Assembly (NCBI GenBank): GCA_964036665.1
Contig: OZ038533.1
Location: forward strand, 9,322,413 to 9,386,412
DNA length: 64,000 nucleotides
Direction of reading: 5' to 3'
DNA from: Gordius sp. MW1
Lineage: Eukaryota; Nematomorpha; Gordioida; Gordea; Gordiidae
The notes beneath the pieces were generated by a model. It made no database searches. It was not told the DNA's origin and saw nothing but the letters and a program-made list of their open reading frames with translations. Shown one piece after another: positions 1-10,377 of the stretch; position 1 is the stretch's first letter, and each line of letters starts with the position of its first letter. Both the position numbers and the translations under genes were made by a program.

Positions 1-493
1 TATTTTTCTTTGAAATGTATTCATCCGATAAAAGTTGTCGTTTTCAGACGTGGTTTCGATGATAAAAAGTAAAAATTTATCAGAATCAGAAAACTATTAC
101 TTTGAAATCATGTTCGCATAGTGCATTTTTGAAAAATTAAGCACTCACGTTGCGATACAACAAACTAATAGCAACAATAAAACGTTGTCTTTTGTCAAAA
201 TGATAGTTATCGCAGCTTAAAACCTCTTTTCGGAAGTCAATCGAGGATAATAGGATTCTCAAATTGGCTTACTTTTATATATTTTTTCATGCTCTTTCAC
301 ATAGAATTGAAAAAAATAAATATTTTTACCTCAAAATTTTTCACATATTTTTCTTTGAACCGTATTCATCCGATGAAAGTTGTCGTTTTCAGACGTGGTT
401 TCTATGATCCCAAGTAAAAATTTATCAGAATCTGAAAACTATTACTTTGAAACCATGATCGCATAGTGCATTTTTGAAAAATTAAGCACTCAC

Positions 494-520
494 GTTGCGA
501 TACAACAAACTAATCGCAAC
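494..520. other. Core inverted repeat (8-bp arms, 11-nt loop), example copy
   Basis: GTTGCGAT at 494-501 and ATCGCAAC at 513-520 are exact reverse complements around the 11-nt loop ACAACAAACTA. The element recurs at the same place in almost every monomer. Further short complementary pieces overlap it: CAAC at 517-520 pairs with GTTG at 529-532, and GTTG at 494-497 can pair with CAAC at 503-506, so alternative small hairpins are possible. Some monomers have an arm mismatch: TAATAGC for TAATCGC (for example near 165, 3612, 5338), or CACTTTGCGAT for CACGTTGCGAT (near 1871, 6352, 10838). I saw no compensating change in the opposite arm. It could bind a dimeric protein or be a chance feature of the founder monomer. 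Confidence 0.85.
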
Positions 521-600
521 AATAAAACGTTGTCTTTTGTCAAAATGATAGTTCTCGCAGCTTAAAACCTCTTTTCGGAAGTCAATCGAGGATAATAGGA

Positions 601-712
601 TTCTCAAATTGACTTACTTTTATATATTTTTTTACGCTCTTTCACATATAATCGAAAAAAATAAATATTTTTACCTCAAAATTTTTCACATATTTTTCTT
701 TCAACCGTATGC
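601..712. other. AT-rich segment with A and T tracts, example copy
   Basis: This part of the monomer is about 25% G+C and carries runs of 5-7 A or T, including TATATATTTTTTT, GAAAAAAATAAATATTTTT, CAAAATTTTTCAC and CATATTTTTCTTT. The last three TTTTT runs start about 14 and then 10 bp apart, close to the helical repeat, so intrinsic bending is plausible. Length changes cluster here: TTTTTTCATGC versus TTTTTTTACGC, GAAAAAAATAAAT versus GAAAAAATAAAT, and AAATTTTTCAC versus AAATTTTCAC. The segment contains AATAAA, as does the CAACAATAAAACG stretch upstream, but nothing suggests real polyadenylation sites. Confidence 0.7.
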
Positions 713-796
713 ATCCGATGAAAGTTTAGGTTTTCAGACGTGGTTTCGATGATAAAAAGAAAAAATTTATCAGAAGCAGAAAACTATTACTTTGAA

Positions 797-804
797 ATCA
801 TGAT
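797..804. other. Palindrome ATCATGAT, example copy
   Basis: A perfect 8-bp palindrome about 28 bp before the ATTTTTGAAAAAT dyad, present in most monomers. It is broken to ACCATGAT in one variant class (for example near 453, 1143, 3901) and to ATCATGTT in another (near 108, 3557, 5281). It is useful mainly as a class marker; no function is shown. Confidence 0.7.
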
Positions 805-3478
805 CGCATAGTGCATTTTTGAAAGATTAAGCACTCACGTTGCGATACAACAAACTAATCGCAACAATAAAACGTTGTCTTTTGTCAAAATGATAGTTGT
901 CGCAGCTTAAAACCTCTTTTCGGAAGTCAATCGAGGATAATAGGATTCTCAAATTGGCTTACTTTTATATATTTTTTTACGCTCTTTCACATAGAATTGA
1001 AAAAAATAAATATTTTTACCTCAAAATTTTTCACATATTTTTCTTTGAACCGTATTCATCCGATGAAAGTTGTCGTTTTCAGACGTGGTTTCTATGATCC
1101 CAAGTAAAAATTTATCAGAATCTGAAAACTATTACTTTGAAACCATGATCGCATAGTGCATTTTTGAAAAATTAAGCACTCACGTTGCGATACAACAAAC
1201 TAATCGCAACAATAAAACGTTGTATTTTGTCAAAATGATAGTTCTCGCAGCTTAAAACCTCTTTTCGGAAGTCAATCGAGGATAATAGGATTCTCAAATT
1301 GACTTACTTTTATATATTTTTTTACGCTCTTTCACATATAATCGAAAAAAATAAATATTTTTACCTCAAAATTTTTCACATATTTTTCTTTCAACCGTAT
1401 GCATCCGATGAAAGTTGTGGTTTTCAGACGTGGTTTCGATGATAAAAAGAAAAAATTTATCAGAAGCAGAAAACTATTACTTTGAAATCATGATCGCATA
1501 GTGCATTTTTGAAAGATTAAGCACTCACGTTGCGATACAACAAACTAATCGCAACAATAAAACGTTGTCTTTTGTCAAAATGATAGTTGTCGCAGCTTAA
1601 AACCTCTTTTCGGAAGTCAATCGAGGATAATAGGATTCTCAAATTGGCTTACTTTTATATATTTTTTTACGCTCTTTCACATAGAATTGAAAAAAATAAA
1701 TATTTTTACCTCAAAATTTTTCACATATTTTTCTTTCAACCGTATGCATCCGATGAAAGTTGTCGTTTTCAGACGTGGTTTCGATGATAAAAAGTAAAAA
1801 TTTATCAGAATCAGAAAACTATTACTTTGAAATCATGATCGCATAGTGTATTTTTGAAAAATTAAGCACTCACTTTGCGATACAACAAACTAATCGCAAC
1901 AATAAAACGTTGTCTTTTGTCAAAATGATAGTTCTCGCAGCTTAAAACCTCTTTTCGGAAGTCAATCGAGGATAATAGGATTCTCAAATTGCCTTACTTT
2001 TATATATTTTTTTACGCTCTTTCACATAGAATCGAAAAAAATAAATATTTTTACCTCAAAATTTTTCATATATTTTTCTTTCAACCGTATGCATCCCATG
2101 AAAGTTGTCGTTGTCAGATGTGGTTTCCATGATAAAAAGTAAAAATTTATCAGAATCAGAAAACTATTACTTTGAAATCATGATCGCATAATGCATTTTT
2201 GAAAAATTAAGCACTCACGTTGCGATACAACAAACTAATCGCAACAATAAAACGTTGTCTTTTGTCAAAATGATAGTTCTCGCAGCTTAAAACCTCTTTT
2301 CGGAAGTCAATCGAGGATAATAGGATTCTCAAATTGGCTTACTTTTATATATTTTTTCATGCTCTTTCACATAGAATCGAAAAAAATAAATATTTTTACC
2401 TCAAAGTTTTTCACATATTTTTCTTTCAACCGTATGCATCCGATGAAAGTTGTCGTTTTCAGACGTGGTTTCGATGATAAAAAGTAAAAATTTATCAGAA
2501 TCAGAAAACTATTACTTTGAAATCATGATCGCATAGTGCATTTTTGAAAAATTAAGCACTCACGTTGCGATACAACAAACTAATCGCAACAATAAAACGT
2601 TGTCTTTTGTCAAAATGATAGTTCTCGCAGCTTAAAACCTCTTTTCGGAAGTCAATCGAGGATAATAGGATTCTCAAATTCGCTTACTTTTATATGTTTT
2701 TTCATGCTCTTTCACATAGCATCGAAAAAAATAAATATTTTTACCTCAAAATTTTTCACATATTTTTCTTTCAACCGTATGCATCCGATGAAAGTTGTCG
2801 TTTTCAGACGTGGTTTCGATGATAAAAAGTAAAAATTTATCAGAATCAGAAAACTATTACTTTGAAATCATGATCGCATAGTGCATTTTCAAAAATTAAG
2901 CACTCACGTTGCGATACAACAAACTAATCGCAACAATAAAACGTTGTCTTTTGTCAAAATGATAGTTCTCGCAGCTTAAAACCTCTTTTCGGAAGTCAAT
3001 CGAGGATAATAGGATTCTCAAATTCGCTTACTTTTATATATTTTTTCATGCTCTTTCACATAGAATCGAAAAAAATAAATATTTTTACCTCAAAATTTTT
3101 CACATATTTTTCTTTCAACCGTATGCATCCGATGAAAGTTGTCGTTTTCAGACGTGGTTTCGATGATAAAAAGTAAAAATTTATCAGAATCTGAAAACTA
3201 TTACTTTGAAATCATGATCGCATAGTGCATTTTTGAAAAATTAAGCACTCACGTTGCGATACAACAAACTAATCGCAACAATAAAACGTTGTCTTTTGTC
3301 AAAATGTTAGTTCTCGCAGCTTAAAACCTCTTTTCGGAAGTCAATCGAGGATAATAGGATTCTCCAATTGGCTTACTTTTATATATTTTTTCATGCTCTT
3401 TCACATAGAATTGAAAAAATAAATATTTTTACCTCAAAATTTTTCACATATTTTTCTTTGAAATGTATTCATCCGATA

Positions 3479-5892
3479 AAAGTTGTCGTTTTCAGACGTG
3501 GTTTCGATGATAAAAAGTAAAAATTTATCAGAATCAGAAAACTATTACTTTGAAATCATGTTCGCATAGTGCATTTTTGAAAAATTAAGCACTCACGTTG
3601 CGATACAACAAACTAATAGCAACAATAAAACGTTGTCTTTTGTCAAAATGATAGTTATCGCAGCTTAAAACCTCTTTTCGGAAGTCAATCGAGGATAATA
3701 GGATTCTCAAATTGGCTTACTTTTATATATTTTTTCATGCTCTTTCACATAGAATTGAAAAAAATAAATATTTTTACCTCAAAATTTTTCACATATTTTT
3801 CTTTGAACCGTATTCATCCGATGAAAGTTGTCGTTTTCAGACGTGGTTTCTATGATCCCAAGTAAAAATTTATCAGAATCTGAAAACTATTACTTTGAAA
3901 CCATGATCGCATAGTGCATTTTTGAAAAATTAAACACTCACGTTGCGATACAACAAACTAATCGCAACAATAAAACGTTGTCTTTTGTCAAAATGATAGT
4001 TCTCGCAGCTTAAAACCTCTTTTCGGAAGTCAATCGAGGATAATAGAATTCTCAAATTGACTTACTTTTATATATTTTTTTACGCTCTTTCACATATAAT
4101 CGAAAAAAATAAATATTTTTACCTCAAAATTTTTCACATATTTTTCTTTCAACCGTATGCATCCGATGAAAGTTGTCGTTTTCAGACGTGGTTTCGATGA
4201 TAAAAAGAAAAAATTTATCAGAAGCAGAAAACTATTACTTTGAAATCATGATCGCATAGTGCATTTTTGAAAGATTAAGCACTCACGTTGCGATACAACA
4301 AACTAATCGCAACAATAAAACGTTGTCTTTTGTCAAAATGATAGTTCTCGCAGCTTAAAACCTCTTTTCGGAAGTCAATCGAGGATAATAGAATTCTCAA
4401 ATTGACTTACTTTTATATATTTTTTTACGCTCTTTCACATATAATCGAAAAAAATAAATATTTTTACCTCAAAATTTTTCACATATTTTTCTTTCAACCG
4501 TATGCATCCGATGAAAGTTGTCGTTTTCAGACGTGGTTTCGATGATAAAAAGAAAAAATTTATCAGAAGCAGAAAACTATTACTTTGAAATCATGATCGC
4601 ATAGTGCATTTTTGAAAGATTAAGCACTCACGTTGCGATACAACAAACTAATCGCAACAATAAAACGTTGTCTTTTGTCAAAATGATAGTTCTCGCAGCT
4701 TAAAACCTCTTTTCGGAAGTCAATCGAGGATAATAGGATTCTCAAATTCGCTTACTTTTATATATTTTTTCATGCTCTTTCACATAGAATCGAAAAAAAT
4801 AAATATTTTTACCTCAAAATTTTTCACATATTTTTCTTTCAACCGTATGCATCCGATGAAAGTTGTCGTTTTCAGACGTGGTTTCGATGATAAAAAGTAA
4901 AAATTTATCAGAATCTGAAAACTATTACTTTGAAATCATGATCGCATAGTGCATTTTTGAAAAATTAAGCACTCACGTTGCGATACAACAAACTAATCGC
5001 AACAATAAAACGTTGTCTTTTGTCAAAATGTTAGTTCTCGCAGCTTAAAACCTCTTTTCGGAAGTCAATCGAGGATAATAGGATTCTCCAATTGGCTTAC
5101 TTTTATATATTTTTTCATGCTCTTTCACATAGAATTGAAAAAATAAATATTTTTACCTCAAAATTTTTCACATATTTTTCTTTGAAATGTATTCATCCGA
5201 TAAAAGTTGTCGTTTTCAGACGTGGTTTCGATGATAAAAAGTAAAAATTTATCAGAATCAGAAAACTATTACTTTGAAATCATGTTCGCATAGTGCATTT
5301 TTGAAAAATTAAGCACTCACGTTGCGATACAACAAACTAATAGCAACAATAAAACGTTGTCTTTTGTCAAAATGATAGTTATCGCAGCTTAAAACCTCTT
5401 TTCGGAAGTCAATCGAGGATAATAGGATTCTCAAATTGGCTTACTTTTATATATTTTTTCATGCTCTTTCACATAGAATTGAAAAAAATAAATATTTTTA
5501 CCTCAAAATTTTTCACATATTTTTCTTTGAACCGTATTCATCCGATGAAAGTTGTCGTTTTCAGACGTGGTTTCTATGATCCCAAGTAAAAATTTATCAG
5601 AATCTGAAAACTATTACTTTGAAACCATGATCGCATAGTGCATTTTTGAAAAATTAAACACTCACGTTGCGATACAACAAACTAATCGCAACAATAAAAC
5701 GTTGTCTTTTGTCAAAATGATAGTTCTCGCAGCTTAAAACCTCTTTTCGGAAGTCAATCGAGGATAATAGAATTCTCAAATTGACTTACTTTTATATATT
5801 TTTTTACGCTCTTTCACATATAATCGAAAAAAATAAATATTTTTACCTCAAAATTTTTCACATATTTTTCTTTCAACCGTATGCATCCGATG
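3479..5892. repeat. Tandem repeat of a 5-monomer unit, period 1,724 bp
   Basis: The monomers at 3479 and 3824 recur at 5203 and 5548, including TTAAACACTC and the TAGAATTCTC substitution. The junction monomer at 3135 recurs at 4859 with ATGTTAGTTCTC and TCCAATTGG. The copies then differ: the monomer at 4169 has the right half of the one at 3824, whereas its counterpart at 5893 has TTGTCGCAGC and TTTATACATTTT. In superunit copy 2 this 5-monomer unit is present once (12446 onwards), so copy 1 gained it or copy 2 lost it. Confidence 0.85.
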
Positions 5893-6927
5893 AAAGTTGT
5901 CGTTTTCAGACGTGGTTTCGATGATAAAAAGAAAAAATTTATCAGAAGCAGAAAACTATTACTTTGAAATCATGATCGCATAGTGCATTTTTGAAAGATT
6001 AAGCACTCACGTTGCGATACAACAAACTAATCGCAACAATAAAACGTTGTCTTTTGTCAAAATGATAGTTGTCGCAGCTTAAAACCTCTTTTCGGAAGTC
6101 AATCGAGGATAATAGGATTCTCAAATTGGCTTACTTTTATACATTTTTTCATGCTCTTTCACATAGAATTGAAAAAAATAAATATTTTTACCTCAAAATT
6201 TTTCACATATTTTTCTTTCAACCGTATGCATCCGATGAAAGTTGTCGTTTTCAGACGTGGTTTCGATGATAAAAAGTAAAAATTTATCAGAATCAGAAAA
6301 CTATTACTTTGAAATCATGATCGCATAGTGTATTTTTGAAAAATTAAGCACTCACTTTGCGATACAACAAACTAATCGCAACAATAAAACGTTGTCTTTT
6401 GTCAAAATAAAAGTTCTCGCAGCTTAAAACCTCTTTTCGGAAGTCAATCGAGGATAATAGGATTCTCAAATTGCCTTACTTTTATATATTTTTTTACGCT
6501 CTTTCACATAGAATCGAAAAAAATAAATATTTTTACCTCAAAATTTTTCATATATTTTTCTTTCAACCGTATGCATCCCATGAAAGTTGTCGTTGTCAGA
6601 TGTGGTTTCCATGATAAAAAGTAAAAATTTATCAGAATCAGAAAACTATTACTTTGAAATCATGATCGCATAATGCATTTTTGAAAAATTAAGCACTCAC
6701 GTTGCGATACAACAAACTAATCGCAACAATAAAACGTTGTCTTTTGTCAAAATGATAGTTCTCGCAGCTTAAAACCTCTTTTCGGAAGTCAATCGAGGAT
6801 AATAGGATTCTCAAATTGGCTTACTTTTATATATTTTTTCATGCTCTTTCACATTGAATCGAAAAAAATAAATATTTTTACCTCAAAGTTTTTCACATAT
6901 TTTTCTTTCAACCGTATGCATCCGATG

Positions 6928-9900
6928 AAAGTTGTCGTTTTCAGACGTGGTTTCGATGATAAAAAGTAAAAATTTATCAGAATCTGAAAACTATTACTTT
7001 GAAATCATGATCGCATAGTGCATTTTTGAAAAATTAAGCACTCACGTTGCGATACAACAAACTAATCGCAACAATAAAACGTTGTCTTTTGTCAAAATGA
7101 TAGTTCTCGCAGCTTAAAACCTCTTTTCGGAAGTCAATCGAGGATAATAGGATTCTCAAATTGGCTTACTTTTATATATTTTTTCATGCTCTTTCACATT
7201 GAATCGAAAAAAATAAATATTTTTACCTCAAAGTTTTTCACATATTTTTCTTTCAACCGTATGCATCCGATAAAAGTTGTCGTTTTCAGACGTGGTTTCG
7301 ATGATAAAAAGTAAAAATTTGTCAGAATCAGAAAACTATTACTTTGAAATCATGTTCGCATAGTGCATTTTTGAAAAATTAAGCACTCACGTTGCGATAC
7401 AACAAACTAATAGCAACAATAAAACGTTGTCTTTTGTCAAAATGATAGTTATCGCAGCTTAAAACCTCTTTTCGGAAGTCAATCGAGGATAATAGGATTC
7501 TCAAATTGGCTTACTTTTATATATTTTTTCATGCTCTTTCACATAGAATTGAAAAAAATAAATATTTTTACCTCAAAATTTTTCACATATTTTTCTTTGA
7601 ACCGTATTCATCCGATGAAAGTTGTCGTTTTCAGACGTGGTTTCTATGATCCCAAGTAAAAATTTATCAGAATCTGAAAACTATTACTTTGAAACCATGA
7701 TCGCATAGTGCATTTTTGAAAAATTAAGCACTCACGTTGCGATACAACAAACTAATCGCAACAATAAAACGTTGTCTTTTGTCAAAATGATAGTTCTCGC
7801 AGCTTAAAACCTCTTTTCGGAAGTCAATCGAGGATAATAGGATTCTCAAATTGACTTACTTTTATATATTTTTTTACGCTCTTTCACATATAATCGAAAA
7901 AAATAAATATTTTTACCTCAAAATTTTTCACATATTTTTCTTTCAACCGTATGCATCCGATGAAAGTTTAGGTTTTCAGACGTGGTTTCGATGATAAAAA
8001 GAAAAAATTTATCAGAAGCAGAAAACTATTACTTTGAAATCATGATCGCATAGTGCATTTTTGAAAGATTAAGCACTCACGTTGCGATACAACAAACTAA
8101 TCGCAACAATAAAACGTTGTCTTTTGTCAAAATGATAGTTGTCGCAGCTTAAAACCTCTTTTCGGAAGTCAATCGAGGATAATAGGATTCTCAAATTGGC
8201 TTACTTTTATATATTTTTTTACGCTCTTTCACATAGAATTGAAAAAAATAAATATTTTTACCTCAAAATTTTTCACATATTTTTCTTTGAACCGTATTCA
8301 TCCGATGAAAGTTGTCGTTTTCAGACGTGGTTTCTATGATCCCAAGTAAAAATTTATCAGAATCTGAAAACTATTACTTTGAAACCATGATCGCATAGTG
8401 CATTTTTGAAAAATTAAGCACTCACGTTGCGATACAACAAACTAATCGCAACAATAAAACGTTGTATTTTGTCAAAATGATAGTTCTCGCAGCTTAAAAC
8501 CTCTTTTCGGAAGTCAATCGAGGATAATAGGATTCTCAAATTGACTTACTTTTATATATTTTTTTACGCTCTTTCACATATAATCGAAAAAAATAAATAT
8601 TTTTACCTCAAAATTTTTCACATATTTTTCTTTCAACCGTATGCATCCGATGAAAGTTGTCGTTTTCAGACGTGGTTTCGATGATAAAAAGTAAAAATTT
8701 ATCAGAATCTGAAAACTATTACTTTGAAATCATGATCGCATAGTGCATTTTTGAAAAATTAAGCACTCACGTTGCGATACAACAAACTAATCGCAACAAT
8801 AAAACGTTGTCTTTTGTCAAAATGATAGTTCTCGCAGCTTAAAACCTCTTTTCGGAAGTCAATCGAGGATAATAGGATTCTCAAATTGGCTTACTTTTAT
8901 ATATTTTTTCATGCTCTTTCACATTGAATCGAAAAAAATAAATATTTTTACCTCAAAGTTTTTCACATATTTTTCTTTCAACCGTATGCATCCGATAAAA
9001 GTTGTCGTTTTCAGACGTGGTTTCGATGATAAAAAGTAAAAATTTGTCAGAATCAGAAAACTATTACTTTGAAATCATGTTCGCATAGTGCATTTTTGAA
9101 AAATTAAGCACTCACGTTGCGATACAACAAACTAATAGCAACAATAAAACGTTGTCTTTTGTCAAAATGATAGTTATCGCAGCTTAAAACCTCTTTTCGG
9201 AAGTCAATCGAGGATAATAGGATTCTCAAATTGGCTTACTTTTATATATTTTTTCATGCTCTTTCACATAGAATTGAAAAAAATAAATATTTTTACCTCA
9301 AAATTTTTCACATATTTTTCTTTGAACCGTATTCATCCGATGAAAGTTGTCGTTTTCAGACGTGGTTTCTATGATCCCAAGTAAAAATTTATCAGAATCT
9401 GAAAACTATTACTTTGAAACCATGATCGCATAGTGCATTTTTGAAAAATTAAGCACTCACGTTGCGATACAACAAACTAATCGCAACAATAAAACGTTGT
9501 CTTTTGTCAAAATGATAGTTCTCGCAGCTTAAAACCTCTTTTCGGAAGTCAATCGAGGATAATAGGATTCTCAAATTGACTTACTTTTATATATTTTTTT
9601 ACGCTCTTTCACATATAATCGAAAAAAATAAATATTTTTACCTCAAAATTTTTCACATATTTTTCTTTCAACCGTATGCATCCGATGAAAGTTTAGGTTT
9701 TCAGACGTGGTTTCGATGATAAAAAGAAAAAATTTATCAGAAGCAGAAAACTATTACTTTGAAATCATGATCGCATAGTGCATTTTTGAAAGATTAAGCA
9801 CTCACGTTGCGATACAACAAACTAATCGCAACAATAAAACGTTGTCTTTTGTCAAAATGATAGTTGTCGCAGCTTAAAACCTCTTTTCGGAAGTCAATCG

Positions 9901-10377
9901 AGGATAATAGGATTCTCAAATTGGCTTACTTTTATATATTTTTTTACGCTCTTTCACATAGAATTGAAAAAAATAAATATTTTTACCTCAAAATTTTTCA
10001 CATATTTTTCTTTGAACCGTATTCATCCGATGAAAGTTGTCGTTTTCAGACGTGGTTTCTATGATCCCAAGTAAAAATTTATCAGAATCTGAAAACTATT
10101 ACTTTGAAACCATGATCGCATAGTGCATTTTTGAAAAATTAAGCACTCACGTTGCGATACAACAAACTAATCGCAACAATAAAACGTTGTATTTTGTCAA
10201 AATGATAGTTCTCGCAGCTTAAAACCTTTTTTCGGAAGTCAATCGAGGATAATAGGATTCTCAAATTGACTTACTTTTATATATTTTTTTACGCTCTTTC
10301 ACATATAATCGAAAAAAATAAATATTTTTACCTCAAAATTTTTCACATATTTTTCTGTCAACCGTATGCATCCGATG
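6928..10377. repeat. Two tandem 5-monomer units, 1,725 bp each
   Basis: The monomers at 6928, 7273, 7618, 7963 and 8308 are repeated at 8653, 8998, 9343, 9688 and 10033. Shared rare marks include ATTTGTCAGAATC (7317 and 9042), GATAAAAG joined to a GTATGCATCC end (7261-7276 and 8986-9001), GTTTAGG (7966 and 9691) and TTGTATTTTGTC (8463 and 10188). This repeat spans the junction between the two 26-monomer superunits, which suggests that the superunit duplication exchanged within it. Confidence 0.88.

Larger units (their letters stand above)
376..720. repeat. Representative 345-bp monomer with internal map
   Basis: One full monomer, numbered from its AAAGTTGTCG anchor. Positions 1-60 hold the most informative variants: TTTCGATGATAAAAAG in most copies, TTTCTATGATCCCAAG in others, and TTTCCATGATAAAAAG preceded by TTGTCAGATG in a third class. 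Positions 95-107 are ATTTTTGAAAAAT, a 13-bp dyad. Positions 119-145 are the GTTGCGAT/ATCGCAAC inverted repeat. AACGTT follows at 151-156. Positions 160-230 include TCGCAGCTTAAAACC and TTTCGGAAGTCAATCGAGG, nearly unchanged throughout. Positions 235-330 are the AT-rich segment with A and T tracts. The end reads CAACCGTATGCATCC or GAACCGTATTCATCC depending on class. Hand count: 62 C, 44 G, 14 CpG. Length 345 is 3 x 115 and about two nucleosome repeats. Confidence 0.95.
31..8997. repeat. 26-monomer superunit (8,967 bp), copy 1
   Basis: Monomers 31 to 8997 form a unit whose first ten monomers recur in the same order 8,967 bp downstream. Rare markers show this: GTTTAGGTTTTCAG at about 724 recurs at 9691, GTTGTGGTTTTCAG at 1414 recurs at 10381, the CCCATG monomer at 2101 recurs at 11068, the short GCATTTTCAAAAATT monomer at 2791 recurs at 11758, and the GAAATGTATTCATCCGATAAAAG junction before 3479 recurs before 12446. 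The unit contains two internal 5-monomer repeats: around 3479/5203 and around 6928/8653. Within the shared stretch I saw only a few substitutions, so the duplication is young relative to divergence among monomers. Confidence 0.85.

Noticed and set aside
365-385. Hammerhead-ribozyme-like core at CCGATGAAAG
   Set aside because: Some satellites encode hammerheads, but the CTGANGA core is not present (CCGATGA here), and no matching GAAA arrangement with flanking stems was found on either strand.
560-600. CENP-B-box-like site around TTTCGGAAGTCAATCGAGG
   Set aside because: The mammalian box pattern TTCG-N4-A-N2-CGGG is not met: T stands where A is needed and CGGG is absent. I found no match elsewhere in the monomer by eye.
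655-670. AATAAA polyadenylation signals
   Set aside because: The hexamer occurs twice in most monomers simply because of base composition, with no transcript unit to support it.
376-720. Monomer as an ancestral dimer of about 172 bp
   Set aside because: Comparing the two halves by eye gives only short chance matches, such as TTTCACATA occurring twice 44 bp apart.
721-735. Telomere-like TTTAGG in GTTTAGGTTTTCAG
   Set aside because: A single occurrence in a few sister monomers (721, 7963, 9688), not a tandem telomeric repeat. It is a substitution of GTTGTCGTTTTCAG.
897-1097. Recurring 66-codon open frames (for example 897, 1587, 6069, 8139, 9864, 28799, 29827, 44229, 52134)
   Set aside because: They start only at TTG in the TAGTTGTCGCAGC variant, end at a stop inside the same monomer, and exist because the monomer is 345 = 3 x 115 bp. 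Monomers with TAGTTCTCGC lack even that start. No ATG start, domain or codon bias is seen.
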